64,000 nt of DNA from positions 806,001-870,000 of the forward strand of contig CAVSJA010000002.1 of NCBI GenBank assembly GCA_963728145.1, read 5' to 3'. Below are positions 1-7,541 of the stretch, one piece after another. The notes below the pieces were generated by a model that ran no database searches, was not told where the DNA came from, and saw only the letters and a program-made list of their open reading frames with translations. The stretch comes from CAVSJA01 sp963728145. Its GTDB lineage: Bacteria > Bacteroidota > Bacteroidia > Chitinophagales > Chitinophagaceae. The translations under genes were made by a program, and so were the position numbers. Position 1 is the stretch's first letter, and each line of letters begins with the position of its first letter.

Positions 1-40
1 TCATTGTTTTTTACCTATTAATGAGTACTTTTCAAGAGTA

Positions 41-1303
41 ATGACGACGCTTGCCCATAAACCACCAACAACAATTAATAGCCAAGAATTGTCTACGAAA
101 TTATCTCCTGAAGTTTTGAGCAGCATTGCTGCGGAATTTGGAACACCCGTCTACGTTTATCATGCTGAGAAGATCAAGGAGCAATACGAAAAACTTTCAG
201 AAGCATTTAAAGATAGTCCCACGGTTTTCTTTTATGCCTGTAAAGCGCTTACCAATGTGAGCGTTTTGCGCTATATAAAAAATTTGGGAGCAAATATTGA
301 TTGCAGTTCGATCAATGAGGTAAGGCTTGCATTACAGGCAGGATTTCCGCCAAAAAGAATTCTGTACACTTCAAACGGAATTGCGTTTAGTGAGATTGAA
401 GAAGCCAGGTCCCTTGGAGTGATCATTAATATTGATAGCCTTTCAAATTTGGACAAGTTTGGCAGCAAGTTTGGACATAGCTACCCGGTTGGCTTGCGTC
501 TTCGTCCAAATATCATGGCTGGAGGAAATCTGAAAATATCTACGGGTCATGAGAAAAGTAAATTCGGCATTCCTGTTGATCAGGTAGAAAAGATCCTCGA
601 GGTTGTTAAGAGGCATAATATCTGGATCAATGATCTTCATATTCACACTGGAAGTGAAATAACGGATGCGGATGTATTTGTAAAGGGAATTGAAGTTCTG
701 TTTGATATTGTTCCTCACTTCAACGAACTCGAATCCATTGATCTCGGAGGTGGATTCAAAGTGCCTTATAAAGATGGAGATACTGAGACGGATATTCACT
801 TACTTTCTAAAAAGATAAAAGACGCGTTTGACCTTCATCCCTTACCCGGAAGTAAGAAACTTCAGCTTTGGTTTGAACCGGGAAAATTCCTGGTGAGTGA
901 ATGCGGTTATTTTGTAACCCAAGTGAACGTGATGAAAGAAACTGATGCTGCAACTTTTGTTAGCGTGGATAGTGGTTTCAATCATCTCATCCGCCCAATG
1001 TTTTATGATGCCTATCATCATATAGAAAATATCAGCAATCCGGACGGTCCGGAGAAAAAGTATTCGGTTGTTGGGAATATTTGCGAAACGGATACATTCG
1101 CCTGGGACCGTAAATTGAATGAAGTGAGGGAAGGAGATTATCTCGTATTTTATAATGCCGGCGCATATGGATTCGAAATGTCTTCTCATTTTAATTCACG
1201 CTTCAAACCTGCTGAAGTTCTCGTTAAAGATGGCAAAGCCCACCTGATCAGAAAAAGAGATGATTTTACGGATCTGTTAAAGAACCAGATCGATGTAGTT
1301 TAA
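41..1303 (+). CDS. lysA: Diaminopimelate decarboxylase
   Basis: Pyridoxal-phosphate enzyme that decarboxylates meso-diaminopimelate to L-lysine, the last step of lysine synthesis, in the cytoplasm. The 420-residue length is normal for LysA. The PLP-binding lysine is K68 in the motif YACKAL. Further family signatures are HIHTGSE near residue 202, the glycine loop LGGGFKVPY near 236, EPGKFLV near 280 and the substrate-site cysteine in GNICETD near 346. The first 30 residues before the barrel are poorly conserved, so a slightly later start is possible; no Shine-Dalgarno helps decide. It is followed after 16 bases by a secreted thioredoxin-like gene on the same strand. Ornithine/arginine decarboxylases share the fold, but the motifs fit LysA best. 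Confidence 0.93.
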   Translation: MTTLAHKPPTTINSQELSTKLSPEVLSSIAAEFGTPVYVYHAEKIKEQYEKLSEAFKDSPTVFFYACKALTNVSVLRYIKNLGANIDCSSINEVRLALQAGFPPKRILYTSNGIAFSEIEEARSLGVIINIDSLSNLDKFGSKFGHSYPVGLRLRPNIMAGGNLKISTGHEKSKFGIPVDQVEKILEVVKRHNIWINDLHIHTGSEITDADVFVKGIEVLFDIVPHFNELESIDLGGGFKVPYKDGDTETDIHLLSKKIKDAFDLHPLPGSKKLQLWFEPGKFLVSECGYFVTQVNVMKETDAATFVSVDSGFNHLIRPMFYDAYHHIENISNPDGPEKKYSVVGNICETDTFAWDRKLNEVREGDYLVFYNAGAYGFEMSSHFNSRFKPAEVLVKDGKAHLIRKRDDFTDLLKNQIDVV

Positions 1304-1319
1304 TGATTAATTTTCAGGG

Positions 1320-1817
1320 ATGAAAAGATCCTTCCTTGTGATCATTTTACTTAGTGTTTTCCTGGTTACTGCTGCCCAGGATATGGAAAAATTCAGCCTT
1401 TATAAACCCAGGGAAAATGCTACGGTAGAATTGGAAAAAGCAATCAGGCTCGCCGATTCATTGGGAAAGCATGTTTTTGTGCAGATCGGTGGAAACTGGT
1501 GTGTTTGGTGCGCCAGGTTTCATGAGTACATCAACATGGACAGGCAAATCGATTCCGCGATGAAAGCGAATTATATTGTTTACAATCTTAACTATAGCAG
1601 CGAGAATCGTAACCCGGCAATAATGACCCGCTTAGGATATCCTCAAAGATTTGGATTTCCTGTTTTCGTTATCCTGAATCGAAAAGGCGAAAAACTCCAT
1701 ATCCAAAATTCCGCTTATCTTGAACAAGGCAGATCATACAACAAGAGTAAGCTGATGGAATTCCTGGACCAATGGTCCCCCGCCGCGATTGATCCTGTCC
1801 GTTACAAGAACTATTGA
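1320..1817 (+). CDS. Secreted thioredoxin-family protein
   Basis: 165-residue protein with an N-terminal signal peptide (about 19 residues, ending TAAQ) and a thioredoxin-like fold of the Thioredoxin_7/DUF255-like group. The redox pair is C61-x-x-C64 in WCVWCARF. The motif GFPVFVIL near residue 116 supplies the cis-proline of the fold. Likely a periplasmic thiol-disulfide protein; its partner is unknown. It sits between lysA (16-base gap) and the hotdog-fold gene (3-base gap), so it is probably co-transcribed with the latter. Family level is secure; exact role is not. Confidence 0.8.
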   Translation: MKRSFLVIILLSVFLVTAAQDMEKFSLYKPRENATVELEKAIRLADSLGKHVFVQIGGNWCVWCARFHEYINMDRQIDSAMKANYIVYNLNYSSENRNPAIMTRLGYPQRFGFPVFVILNRKGEKLHIQNSAYLEQGRSYNKSKLMEFLDQWSPAAIDPVRYKNY

Positions 1818-1820
1818 TTT

Positions 1821-2324
1821 ATGGGTGCAAACACAACAGAGTTTATTCGCCTGATGAAAGATCCAATCAGGTTCAGAATATTTCTTTTAACAAAATTACC
1901 CAGCGCCTATTTTGCTGGAGTAAGAGTAAGAGAGATCACTCCGGAGAAAGCTGTTGTTACTGTACCGTACAAATGGTTTTCGCAAAATCCTTTCCGATCC
2001 ACTTATTTTGCCTGTCTTTCTATGGCCGCGGAGATGAGTACCGGCTCATTAGCGATGGCACATCTCTTTAAACACGACCCCCCAATCTCAATGCTCGTAA
2101 CCAGGGTAGAATCAGAATATTTCAAAAAGGCTACAGGGCGTACTAGATTTGAATGTACAGATGGAGAACAATTAAAACAAACTATAACAAAAGCTGTTAC
2201 TACCGGCGAGCCTCAATCATTTCGTGCAAGATCTGTAGGAGTGAATGAGAAAGGTGAAAAGGTCGCCGAGTTTTATGTAACCTGGGGATTTAAAGCCAGA
2301 ATTCCTAATCAACCAATCAACTAG
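1821..2324 (+). CDS. DUF4442-like hotdog-fold protein
   Basis: 167 residues with no signal peptide or membrane segment. The pattern fits the DUF4442 branch of the hotdog superfamily, related to acyl-CoA thioesterases: PYKWFSQNPFRSTYFACLS near residue 50 and then a helix rich in small residues (MSTGSLAMAHLF). No catalytic residue assignment can be made with confidence, and substrate is unknown. It starts three bases after the thioredoxin-like gene and ends 20 bases before the beta-CASP nuclease gene, suggesting one transcription unit. An overlapping reading frame at 1814-2071 is judged a shadow. Confidence 0.7.
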   Translation: MGANTTEFIRLMKDPIRFRIFLLTKLPSAYFAGVRVREITPEKAVVTVPYKWFSQNPFRSTYFACLSMAAEMSTGSLAMAHLFKHDPPISMLVTRVESEYFKKATGRTRFECTDGEQLKQTITKAVTTGEPQSFRARSVGVNEKGEKVAEFYVTWGFKARIPNQPIN

Positions 2325-2344
2325 TTAACCAGTCAACTTATACA

Positions 2345-3748
2345 ATGAAGCTAGCATTCCACGGAGCAGCCCGAACAGTAACCGGATCCAAGCATTTGAT
2401 CACATTAACTAATGGAAGAAAATACCTGCTTGATTGTGGTATGTTCCAGGGCATGGGAAAAGAAGATGATGAACTCAACCGGCATTGGGGTTTTGAACCA
2501 AGAGAAGTTAATAAGCTGATCCTGTCACACGCGCATATTGACCATAGTGGTTTGATCCCAAGATTGGTCCATGACGGTTTTGAGGGAAAGATCATTTGCA
2601 CTCATGCTACGAAGGACCTTACCATGGTACTGTTGGAAGATTCGGCAGAGATACAGGAGGATGAAGTAAAGTATTTGAACAAAAGACGAGCAGCAGATGG
2701 CTTACCATACCTGACTCCGCTTTACACAGCAGAGGATGCAAAGGCCTCCTTTTCAATGTTTGAAACTTATGATTACGAAAACTGGAATCCAATCGATGAA
2801 TATGTCGATGTTTTATTTACCGACGCTGGCCATATAATTGGAAGCGCCGCGGTTCATTTAAGGATTAAAGAAAATGGAAAACTAACCAGGATCAGTTTTA
2901 GCGGAGATGTTGGAAGATACCGGGACATTATTTTGAAATCTCCTGCTCCTTTTCCTCAAGCGGATTATATTTTGCTTGAATCGACGTACGGAAACAGTTT
3001 GCACGATGTGAACATGACGACGCCTGATCACCTGCTTCAATGGATTAAGAAGACCTGCATTGTTAAAAAAGGTAAACTTATCGTACCGGCATTCAGCGTT
3101 GGCCGCACTCAGGAAATTCTGTTTGCACTAAACCAATTGGAACTGGAAAACAGACTTCCAGCCGTTGATTATTTCCTGGATAGCCCACTTAGCATAAAAG
3201 CAACGGAGTTGGTCAAACGATATCCGGAGCATTTCAATAAGAATATCCAGCACATCATGCAATCGGATAAGGATCCATTTGGATTCCAGGGTTTGAAATT
3301 CACTCGTTCTGTGGAAGAATCGAAATTATTGAACTACCGGAATGAACCTTGCGTCATCATTTCTGCGAGTGGAATGGCTGAAGCAGGCCGGGTCAAGCAC
3401 CATATCAGCAACAATATTGAAAATAGCCGTAACAGTATTCTACTTACCGGTTATTGTGAACCAAATTCATTGGGAGGCAGATTGATGGCAGGAGCCAAAG
3501 AGGTAAAGATATTTGGAGTGGAACATGAAGTTCATGCAGAAGTTGGCGCAGTACGAAGCATGAGTGCCCACGGCGATTATGAGGACCTAAGCCAATTTTT
3601 AGCCACCCAGGACCCCAATGCTGTCAAGAAATTATTCCTGGTCCACGGCGAATACGAAGTACAACAACAATTCCAGCAACGCCTCTTGCGGAAAGGCTTT
3701 AAGGACGTCGAGATTCCGGAGAGGCATTTTGAGTTGGGGTTGGGTTGA
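2345..3748 (+). CDS. MBL-fold beta-CASP RNA/exonuclease-type hydrolase
   Basis: 467-residue metallo-beta-lactamase fold protein with a beta-CASP insertion, the architecture of CPSF73/YSH1-like RNA-processing nucleases. Zinc ligands are visible in SHAHIDHSG (H62, H64, D66, H67), in DAGHIIGSA near residue 160 and in FSGDVGR near 187. The beta-CASP motifs are SASGMAEAGRVKHH near 340 and the C-terminal MSAHGDYEDL near 400. Cytoplasmic; likely an RNA endonuclease or exonuclease. The last codons and the stop (TGAs in GGTTGA units) run into the periodic repeat that begins near 3729, so the extreme C-terminus (ELGLG) is encoded by repeat sequence. Substrate unknown. Confidence 0.88.
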   Translation: MKLAFHGAARTVTGSKHLITLTNGRKYLLDCGMFQGMGKEDDELNRHWGFEPREVNKLILSHAHIDHSGLIPRLVHDGFEGKIICTHATKDLTMVLLEDSAEIQEDEVKYLNKRRAADGLPYLTPLYTAEDAKASFSMFETYDYENWNPIDEYVDVLFTDAGHIIGSAAVHLRIKENGKLTRISFSGDVGRYRDIILKSPAPFPQADYILLESTYGNSLHDVNMTTPDHLLQWIKKTCIVKKGKLIVPAFSVGRTQEILFALNQLELENRLPAVDYFLDSPLSIKATELVKRYPEHFNKNIQHIMQSDKDPFGFQGLKFTRSVEESKLLNYRNEPCVIISASGMAEAGRVKHHISNNIENSRNSILLTGYCEPNSLGGRLMAGAKEVKIFGVEHEVHAEVGAVRSMSAHGDYEDLSQFLATQDPNAVKKLFLVHGEYEVQQQFQQRLLRKGFKDVEIPERHFELGLG

Positions 3749-3923
3749 TTGGGTTGATGAGGTTGAGGGGGTTAATTAGGTTGATAAGGTTGACTGAGTT
3801 TATAGGTTTAACAGTGTTGGTTCTTGCATCGGAAATTAGACGTCTACCCTGTAAACCTTATCAACCTTGTCAACCCAATCAACTCCATCAACCTCATCAC
3901 CCCCATCAACCCCATCAACCCCG
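3729..3923. repeat. Inverted array of GGTTGANNN nonamers
   Basis: The left arm (about 3731-3812) is a degenerate tandem array of 9-base units GGTTGANNN. The right arm (about 3846-3923) is the reverse-complement array, NNNATCAACC. Together they can form a long imperfect hairpin between the beta-CASP nuclease gene and the DUF4136 gene. A second, shorter member of the same family lies at 60905-60978. The open frame 3745-4041 that crosses it is low-complexity and not believed to be a gene. Confidence 0.75.
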
Positions 3924-4034
3924 AATTCACACTTCCTTCACTAAACTTTCACAAACCCTTAGTGAGCCTTCACAATTTATTTCCGTTAATAGGGGTGAAG
4001 TAAGTAATTATAATAACAATAAAAAGCTGAAGAC

Positions 4035-4616
4035 ATGTTAAAATGGATTAGGATATTGGGCAGCTTCGCGATAGCAGCTTTTATTTTGGCGAGTTGTTCT
4101 CCGACTGCCCATATCGAAAAGGACAAGTATGCGGATTTGAGCCAGTACCAGACTTTTTCCTGGTTGGATAGCGACCATAAAGGAAAGGGTTCAAGAGCCA
4201 ATGACCTTATAGAGCAAAATGTAAGGGAAGCCGTTAATAAAGAATTGGAAGAAGAAGGATGGAGAGAAGTAAAAAACAACCCGGACGTGTTTTTGAGTTA
4301 TGACATTTTGGTAGAGCGGACTACAAAGTCTCAAAACAGCCCGGTTTATTCCCAACCTTATTCGAGGGTTTACTACAATCCTTTAACTAAGCGATGGGGA
4401 AGAATATATTATCCTTCTCAATTCCTCGGTTATGACAACGACACTTATGCGGTAAAGGAAGGAACAGTTACGATCTCAATGATTGATTCAAGAACAGACA
4501 AAACCATCTGGCAGGGTTGGACCACCGATGAGGTGAACAGCAACAATATGACCAGAAAAGAGATCAATAGCAGTGTAAAGACTATTTTCAAAAAATTCGA
4601 TACTGCGAAACGATAA
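4035..4616 (+). CDS. DUF4136 domain lipoprotein
   Basis: 193 residues. A signal peptide ends in a lipobox, LASC with the lipidated cysteine at about residue 21, so the protein should be anchored in the envelope. The rest matches the DUF4136 pattern: a YADLSQYQTFSWL start to the domain, a middle rich in Tyr/Ser/Pro, and a C-terminal TISMIDSRTDKTIWQGW strand followed by a helix. The function of the family is unknown. The gene is followed by a clear intrinsic terminator at 4663-4695 and stands alone after the nonamer repeat. Confidence 0.8.
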   Translation: MLKWIRILGSFAIAAFILASCSPTAHIEKDKYADLSQYQTFSWLDSDHKGKGSRANDLIEQNVREAVNKELEEEGWREVKNNPDVFLSYDILVERTTKSQNSPVYSQPYSRVYYNPLTKRWGRIYYPSQFLGYDNDTYAVKEGTVTISMIDSRTDKTIWQGWTTDEVNSNNMTRKEINSSVKTIFKKFDTAKR

Positions 4617-4639
4617 GGACGGTTTCCCCTTAGTAGACG

Positions 4640-4806
4640 CCCCTGAAGGGGGAATATCAACGGACCACTGATATGAATTAGTGGTCTTTTTATTTTATCA
4701 AAAAACCATTTGATCAAGTTATTATCGTTAATTCAAATCGATATTTCCTTTTTGAAAAAGTAGGACAGAGATTGGTCAGGAAATAACTAAATTCCCCCTT
4801 CAGGGG
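4640..4806. repeat. 16-base perfect inverted repeat, arms 135 bases apart
   Basis: CCCCTGAAGGGGGAAT at 4640-4655 is the exact reverse complement of 4791-4806. The arms bracket the DUF4136 terminator. No gene lies between them; the left arm can also fold on itself through CCCCTnAAGGGG. Confidence 0.6.
4663..4695 (+). terminator. Intrinsic terminator of the DUF4136 gene
   Basis: GACCACT stem, about 10-base loop, AGTGGTC, then TTTTTATTTT. It lies 47 bases after the DUF4136 stop codon and fits a plus-strand rho-independent terminator. Confidence 0.75.
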
Positions 4807-4817
4807 ACAGGGGTAAC

Positions 4818-5180
4818 AAATAAAGAAGCCGCTTTGCAGCGGCTCTTTTGTAATACGTCTTTGGGTCGTCAGAGAAATGGTTTGCTCAATAGGATTGGAT
4901 CTGAGACATAATTCTGTCTTTCATCGACGTCGGATTTTTTAGGGACTTCATGGGTACTTGAGGGGTTTTTCTAAGGAAATTTGAGTCCCGAGGAACGGGT
5001 TGGATTTCGGGATACGAAATCGGAGACATTAGTTTTCGGACGGTTATTGGATTTCTATTTTAACTCGTCGCCTTGTACTTTACCTTTTGGTTCTTCAGGA
5101 TACTGTCGGTCTTTCTTGGATATCGGTTTTTTCCGGGAATTGGATTTTCAGTACTCAGTTTTTCTATTGGATCAGGATTG
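4818..5180 (-). ncRNA. Putative small RNA, copy 1 of tandem array
   Basis: Minus-strand transcription unit inferred from its ends. A TACCTTTG box (complement of 5186-5193) matches the Bacteroidota -7 consensus TAnnTTTG and is followed by the conserved start region GCAATCCTGATCCAATA. The far end is a GC-rich hairpin (GAGCCGC...GCGGCTTC, 4827-4845) followed by TTCTTTATTTG. The roughly 360-base body has no convincing reading frame and carries many UCC(A/G/U) motifs. Copies 2 and 3 share the promoter block, the 5' end, a region near the 3' end (complement of 4858-4902 is nearly identical in copy 2) and the terminator. Ends are predictions; function unknown. Confidence 0.55.
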
Positions 5181-5185
5181 CATAA

Positions 5186-5216
5186 CAAAGGTAAAATCCT
5201 AATACAGCTCACATAA
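5186..5216 (-). promoter_or_regulatory. Promoter-like block of small RNA copy 1
   Basis: On the minus strand: TTATG (complement of 5212-5216), an 18-base spacer, then TACCTTTG (complement of 5186-5193). The same arrangement and spacing recurs at copies 2 and 3. The -7 box is perfect against TAnnTTTG; the -33 region has TTATG rather than the usual TTG. Confidence 0.55.
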
Positions 5217-5277
5217 TTAATTCGACCTTAACAACTATTTTCTCGATGTTTGGAAGATTTTTTCGGATGAACGTTAA

Positions 5278-5418
5278 ATCATTTGCTTTTTGATATTTGA
5301 GATTTGTTATTTAATAAACACCAGGGTGCTTTAACCTGGCAGAAAGAAGTTATGCGGTAGGGAAGCAATATTACACTTGAGGAAATAGCAAATCTCCAAT
5401 ACCAAATAACAAATAAAA
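5278..5418. repeat. Heptamer-periodic inverted repeat (ATTTGNT type)
   Basis: The left arm (about 5281-5315) reads as successive 7-base units such as ATTTGCT, ATTTGAG, ATTTGTT. The right arm (about 5381-5415) is the complementary series AAATAGC, AAATCTC, AAATAAC, AAATAAA. The right arm runs into the U-tract of small RNA copy 2. The 65-base centre holds no gene. Confidence 0.6.
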
Positions 5419-5720
5419 AAGCCGCTCCTTTTGGGAGCGGCTCAAATGCTGTCTTTGGGTCGTCAGAGAAATGGTTTGCTCATTAGGATCGGACCTTAGA
5501 CGTAAGATGTCTTTCATCGATCTTGGATTTTCTTTCGGATTTTCATTGGATAATTGAGAGTTTTCTCAGGACGATTGGAATTAGTTTTCGGACGGTACTG
5601 GATTCTTAAACGGTTTGGATTTTAGTTCTTCAGGATATTGTCGGTCTTTCTTGGATATCGGTTTTTTTCTTGGATAATGGATTCTTTTGGTCTCTCGGTT
5701 TTTCTATTGGATCAGGATTG
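5412..5720 (-). ncRNA. Putative small RNA, copy 2 of tandem array
   Basis: Same design as copy 1. There is a TACCTTTG box at the complement of 5726-5733 and an identical 5' start region. The 3' end is a very strong minus-strand terminator: hairpin GAGCCGCTCC...GGAGCGGC at 5420-5443 followed by TTTTTTATTT. The predicted length is about 310 bases. I count 16 UCC trinucleotides in the predicted RNA, most inside AUCC(A/G)A, spread along the molecule, plus several ACCGA. No reading frame of interest. The direction is set by the terminator's T-run, which exists only on the minus strand. Confidence 0.6.
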
Positions 5721-5725
5721 CATAA

Positions 5726-5756
5726 CAAAGGTAAAATCCTAATACAGCTACCATAA
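5726..5756 (-). promoter_or_regulatory. Promoter-like block of small RNA copy 2
   Basis: TTATG (complement of 5752-5756), 18-base spacer and TACCTTTG (complement of 5726-5733), the same layout as copy 1. Confidence 0.55.
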
Positions 5757-5817
5757 TTAATTCGACATTAACATCTTTTTTCTCGACGTTTGGACGGAAT
5801 TTTCGGATGAACGTGAA

Positions 5818-5957
5818 ATCATTTGTTATTTGCTATTTGAGATTTGTTATTTCATAAACGCCAGGGTGCCTTACTATGCCAGAAAGAAGTTATGAGGCGG
5901 AGAGCAATACTACAATTGAACAAACAGCAAATCTCCAATAGACATTAGCAAATAAAA
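5818..5957. repeat. Heptamer-periodic inverted repeat (ATTTGNT type), second copy
   Basis: The left arm 5819-5855 has units ATTTGTT, ATTTGCT, ATTTGAG, ATTTGTT. The right arm about 5921-5957 has AAACAGC, AAATCTC, AAATAAA. The 65-base centre resembles that of the first copy (CCAGGGTGC... then CAGAAAGAAGTTATG). It lies between small RNA copies 2 and 3. Confidence 0.6.
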
Positions 5958-6291
5958 AAAAACCGCTCATCGGAGCGGCTTCAAAATCGTCTTTTGGGGT
6001 CAACTTGAGTAATTGTTAGATCAATAGGCACAGATTTTAGTGAGAACAATTGGCTTTCACTGACGTCGGATTTTTTCTGTGTTTTCCATTGGATACTTGA
6101 GGGTTTTTCTCAAGGAGATTATTACCATTTCAAATTCAAAGGATAGGGTTCGTAATTCAATGGAACTTGGACGTTAGCGTTTCTAAGGATTTTCGGATCA
6201 GGGTTTTTAAAGAGTTCGATCAAGGTACTCGGTCAACAATGCCGGTTTATTAAGGGTCTGGATTCTTTGGCTTTTTATTGGATCAGGATTG
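5952..6291 (-). ncRNA. Putative small RNA, copy 3 of tandem array
   Basis: TACCTTTG box at the complement of 6297-6304 and the conserved 5' region. The minus-strand terminator is AGCCGCTCC...GAGCGGTT at 5962-5980 followed by a T-run of nine. The predicted length is about 340 bases. Its interior has diverged from copies 1 and 2, but it keeps AAAATCCGACGTC-like and AAAACCCTCAAGTA-like blocks that match copy 1. No protein frame. Confidence 0.55.
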
Positions 6292-6296
6292 CATAA

Positions 6297-6327
6297 CAAA
6301 GGTAAAATCCTAATAGGCCTATCATAA
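6297..6327 (-). promoter_or_regulatory. Promoter-like block of small RNA copy 3
   Basis: TTATG (complement of 6323-6327), 18-base spacer and TACCTTTG (complement of 6297-6304), as in copies 1 and 2. Confidence 0.55.
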
Positions 6328-6512
6328 TTTATTCGCTCTTGTGCCTTCTTCCTTCGATGTTTGGACCTATTCAAACGATAATCGGATTTTGACTGGATTT
6401 TTAAGTCAAGGTTTACAGCCTCAATAAAATTACGGAACAGAAAAGCCTCTGGATGAGTGTGATTTTCAATATATTACGAAAAAAGCCCCGGAAGGGGCTT
6501 AAACTTTCTAAA

Positions 6513-6755
6513 CAAAAAAACCGGAATTTTCATCCGGTTTTTTTAATGAGTTGAAATCCAGGGGACGATCGAGTAAGGCTGGAGGATTTACTCGGTTTTC
6601 AGGGGTCGGATTTCAATTTCAGCTAGTTGGTTTTTCGTTTAACCGTCGCGTTAATTAGTTATTGGATTTAGGGGTTCTTAACTAGTTTATTGGGTTTCGG
6701 ATTTAGGGGTTTTTCTAGTTTATTGGTTTCGGACTTTTTGGACTTATTGACTTGC
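6513..6755 (-). ncRNA. Putative small RNA, divergent fourth unit
   Basis: Minus-strand unit of about 240 bases. The 3' end is a terminator hairpin, ACCGGATG...ATTCCGGT at 6521-6537, followed by seven T. A second hairpin-plus-T-run (AGCCCC...GGGGCTTTTTT, 6479-6500) lies 20 bases further on. The body contains an internal duplication, two copies of AAACTAGAAAAACCCC/AATCCGAAACCAATA-like sequence. It shares with copies 1-3 the richness in UCC(A/G)A and CCGAAA motifs but not their exact 5' block. It lies immediately downstream of the LytTR regulator gene on the same strand, so it might be partly read-through from there. Confidence 0.45.
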
Positions 6756-6760
6756 TGATA

Positions 6761-6790
6761 CAAAGATGCATCGCAGAACGCGTGACGCAA
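6761..6790 (-). promoter_or_regulatory. Promoter of the fourth small RNA unit
   Basis: On the minus strand TTG (complement of 6788-6790), 19 bases, then CATCTTTG (complement of 6761-6768), one mismatch to TAnnTTTG. It sits between the LytTR gene end and the RNA unit. Confidence 0.5.
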
Positions 6791-6851
6791 ACTTAATTAG
6801 CCGGAAGGCCCGGGCCTGTCGGCGAATGGAGGGAATTTGCCGATAATTGGG

Positions 6852-7541
6852 TTAGATGATATTCAGCCTCTTCATCACATCGGAGCGATGTGCCTTGCTG
6901 ATCGGGATCTCATTTCCCTTTATAAAGAGGTCATTTTCTCTGATATCATCAATCTTGTTGATATTGATAATATAGGAACGGTGAACCTTCATGAAGTGCT
7001 GCTTGCTTACCTTCTCTTCGAGGTTCTTGATGGTATTGTGGGTGATATATTTCTTATCGCCAGTTACGAATTTCACATAGTCTCCCATACTTTCTATAAA
7101 CAGGATATCACTATAATTCAAGCGTACCAGTTTTCCATCGCTTTTAATGAAGATATGATCCTCTTCAGCAGAGCCATTTCCATTCTCTGAAGGAAGATTG
7201 AGCTTTTGAAGGGCTTCAAGAAAACGCTGGTAGGTAAAAGGCTTTTTTAAGAAATCCGTCACATGATATTCGAATGCATTAAATGCATATTCCGGCTTTG
7301 AAGTAGTAAGAATTACCTGTGGTGAATATGCGATTTGATCCAGTAGTTCAAATCCTGTAGCGCCAGGCATTTCCACATCAAGGAACAAAAGGTCAACTGA
7401 ATTCTGATTTAGAAAATCCAGCGCTTCAGCAACATTTGGAAAATGACCTTTTACGTCAACCATGCCGCTCTTTTCGCAGCACTTTTTGAGGTAATCAGCT
7501 GCTACCAATAAATCCTCGACGATCACACAGGTAAAATTCAT
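6852..7541 (-). CDS. LytTR-family response regulator
   Basis: 229 residues: an N-terminal receiver domain (residues 1-120) with phospho-acceptor D55 in LLFLDVEMPG and conserved E9/D10 and K, then a C-terminal LytTR DNA-binding domain (about 128-229; IKSDGKLVRLNYSDILFIE start, MKVHRSYIININKID core). It acts as a cytoplasmic transcription regulator. It overlaps the upstream Hpt gene by four bases on the same strand, and a hybrid kinase gene is divergent beyond that, so the three should form a phosphorelay ending here. The downstream minus-strand region is the small RNA array. Confidence 0.9.
   Translation of the reverse strand: MNFTCVIVEDLLVAADYLKKCCEKSGMVDVKGHFPNVAEALDFLNQNSVDLLFLDVEMPGATGFELLDQIAYSPQVILTTSKPEYAFNAFEYHVTDFLKKPFTYQRFLEALQKLNLPSENGNGSAEEDHIFIKSDGKLVRLNYSDILFIESMGDYVKFVTGDKKYITHNTIKNLEEKVSKQHFMKVHRSYIININKIDDIRENDLFIKGNEIPISKAHRSDVMKRLNII

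Noticed and set aside
3745..4041. 98-residue frame through the GGTTGA repeat
   Set aside because: Composition is wholly repeat-derived (Pro/His/Gln and Arg/Leu runs), and it overlaps the well-supported DUF4136 start.
4981..5202. 73-residue plus-strand frame inside small RNA copy 1
   Set aside because: The frame is not kept in copies 2 and 3 and has no start context; it lies antisense to the inferred transcript.
4840..5760. Plus-strand CsrB-like RNA (many GGA motifs)
   Set aside because: GGA density is high on this strand, but promoter boxes and T-runs of the terminators are on the minus strand, and CsrA is not typical of Bacteroidota.
4840..6330. CRISPR-like or transposon repeats
   Set aside because: Units are 300-360 bases with diverged interiors, a promoter at one end and a terminator at the other. 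There are no short direct repeats with unique spacers, no cas genes and no transposase.
6837..7190. 117-residue plus-strand frame
   Set aside because: Antisense shadow of the LytTR regulator, whose domain motifs are clear on the minus strand.
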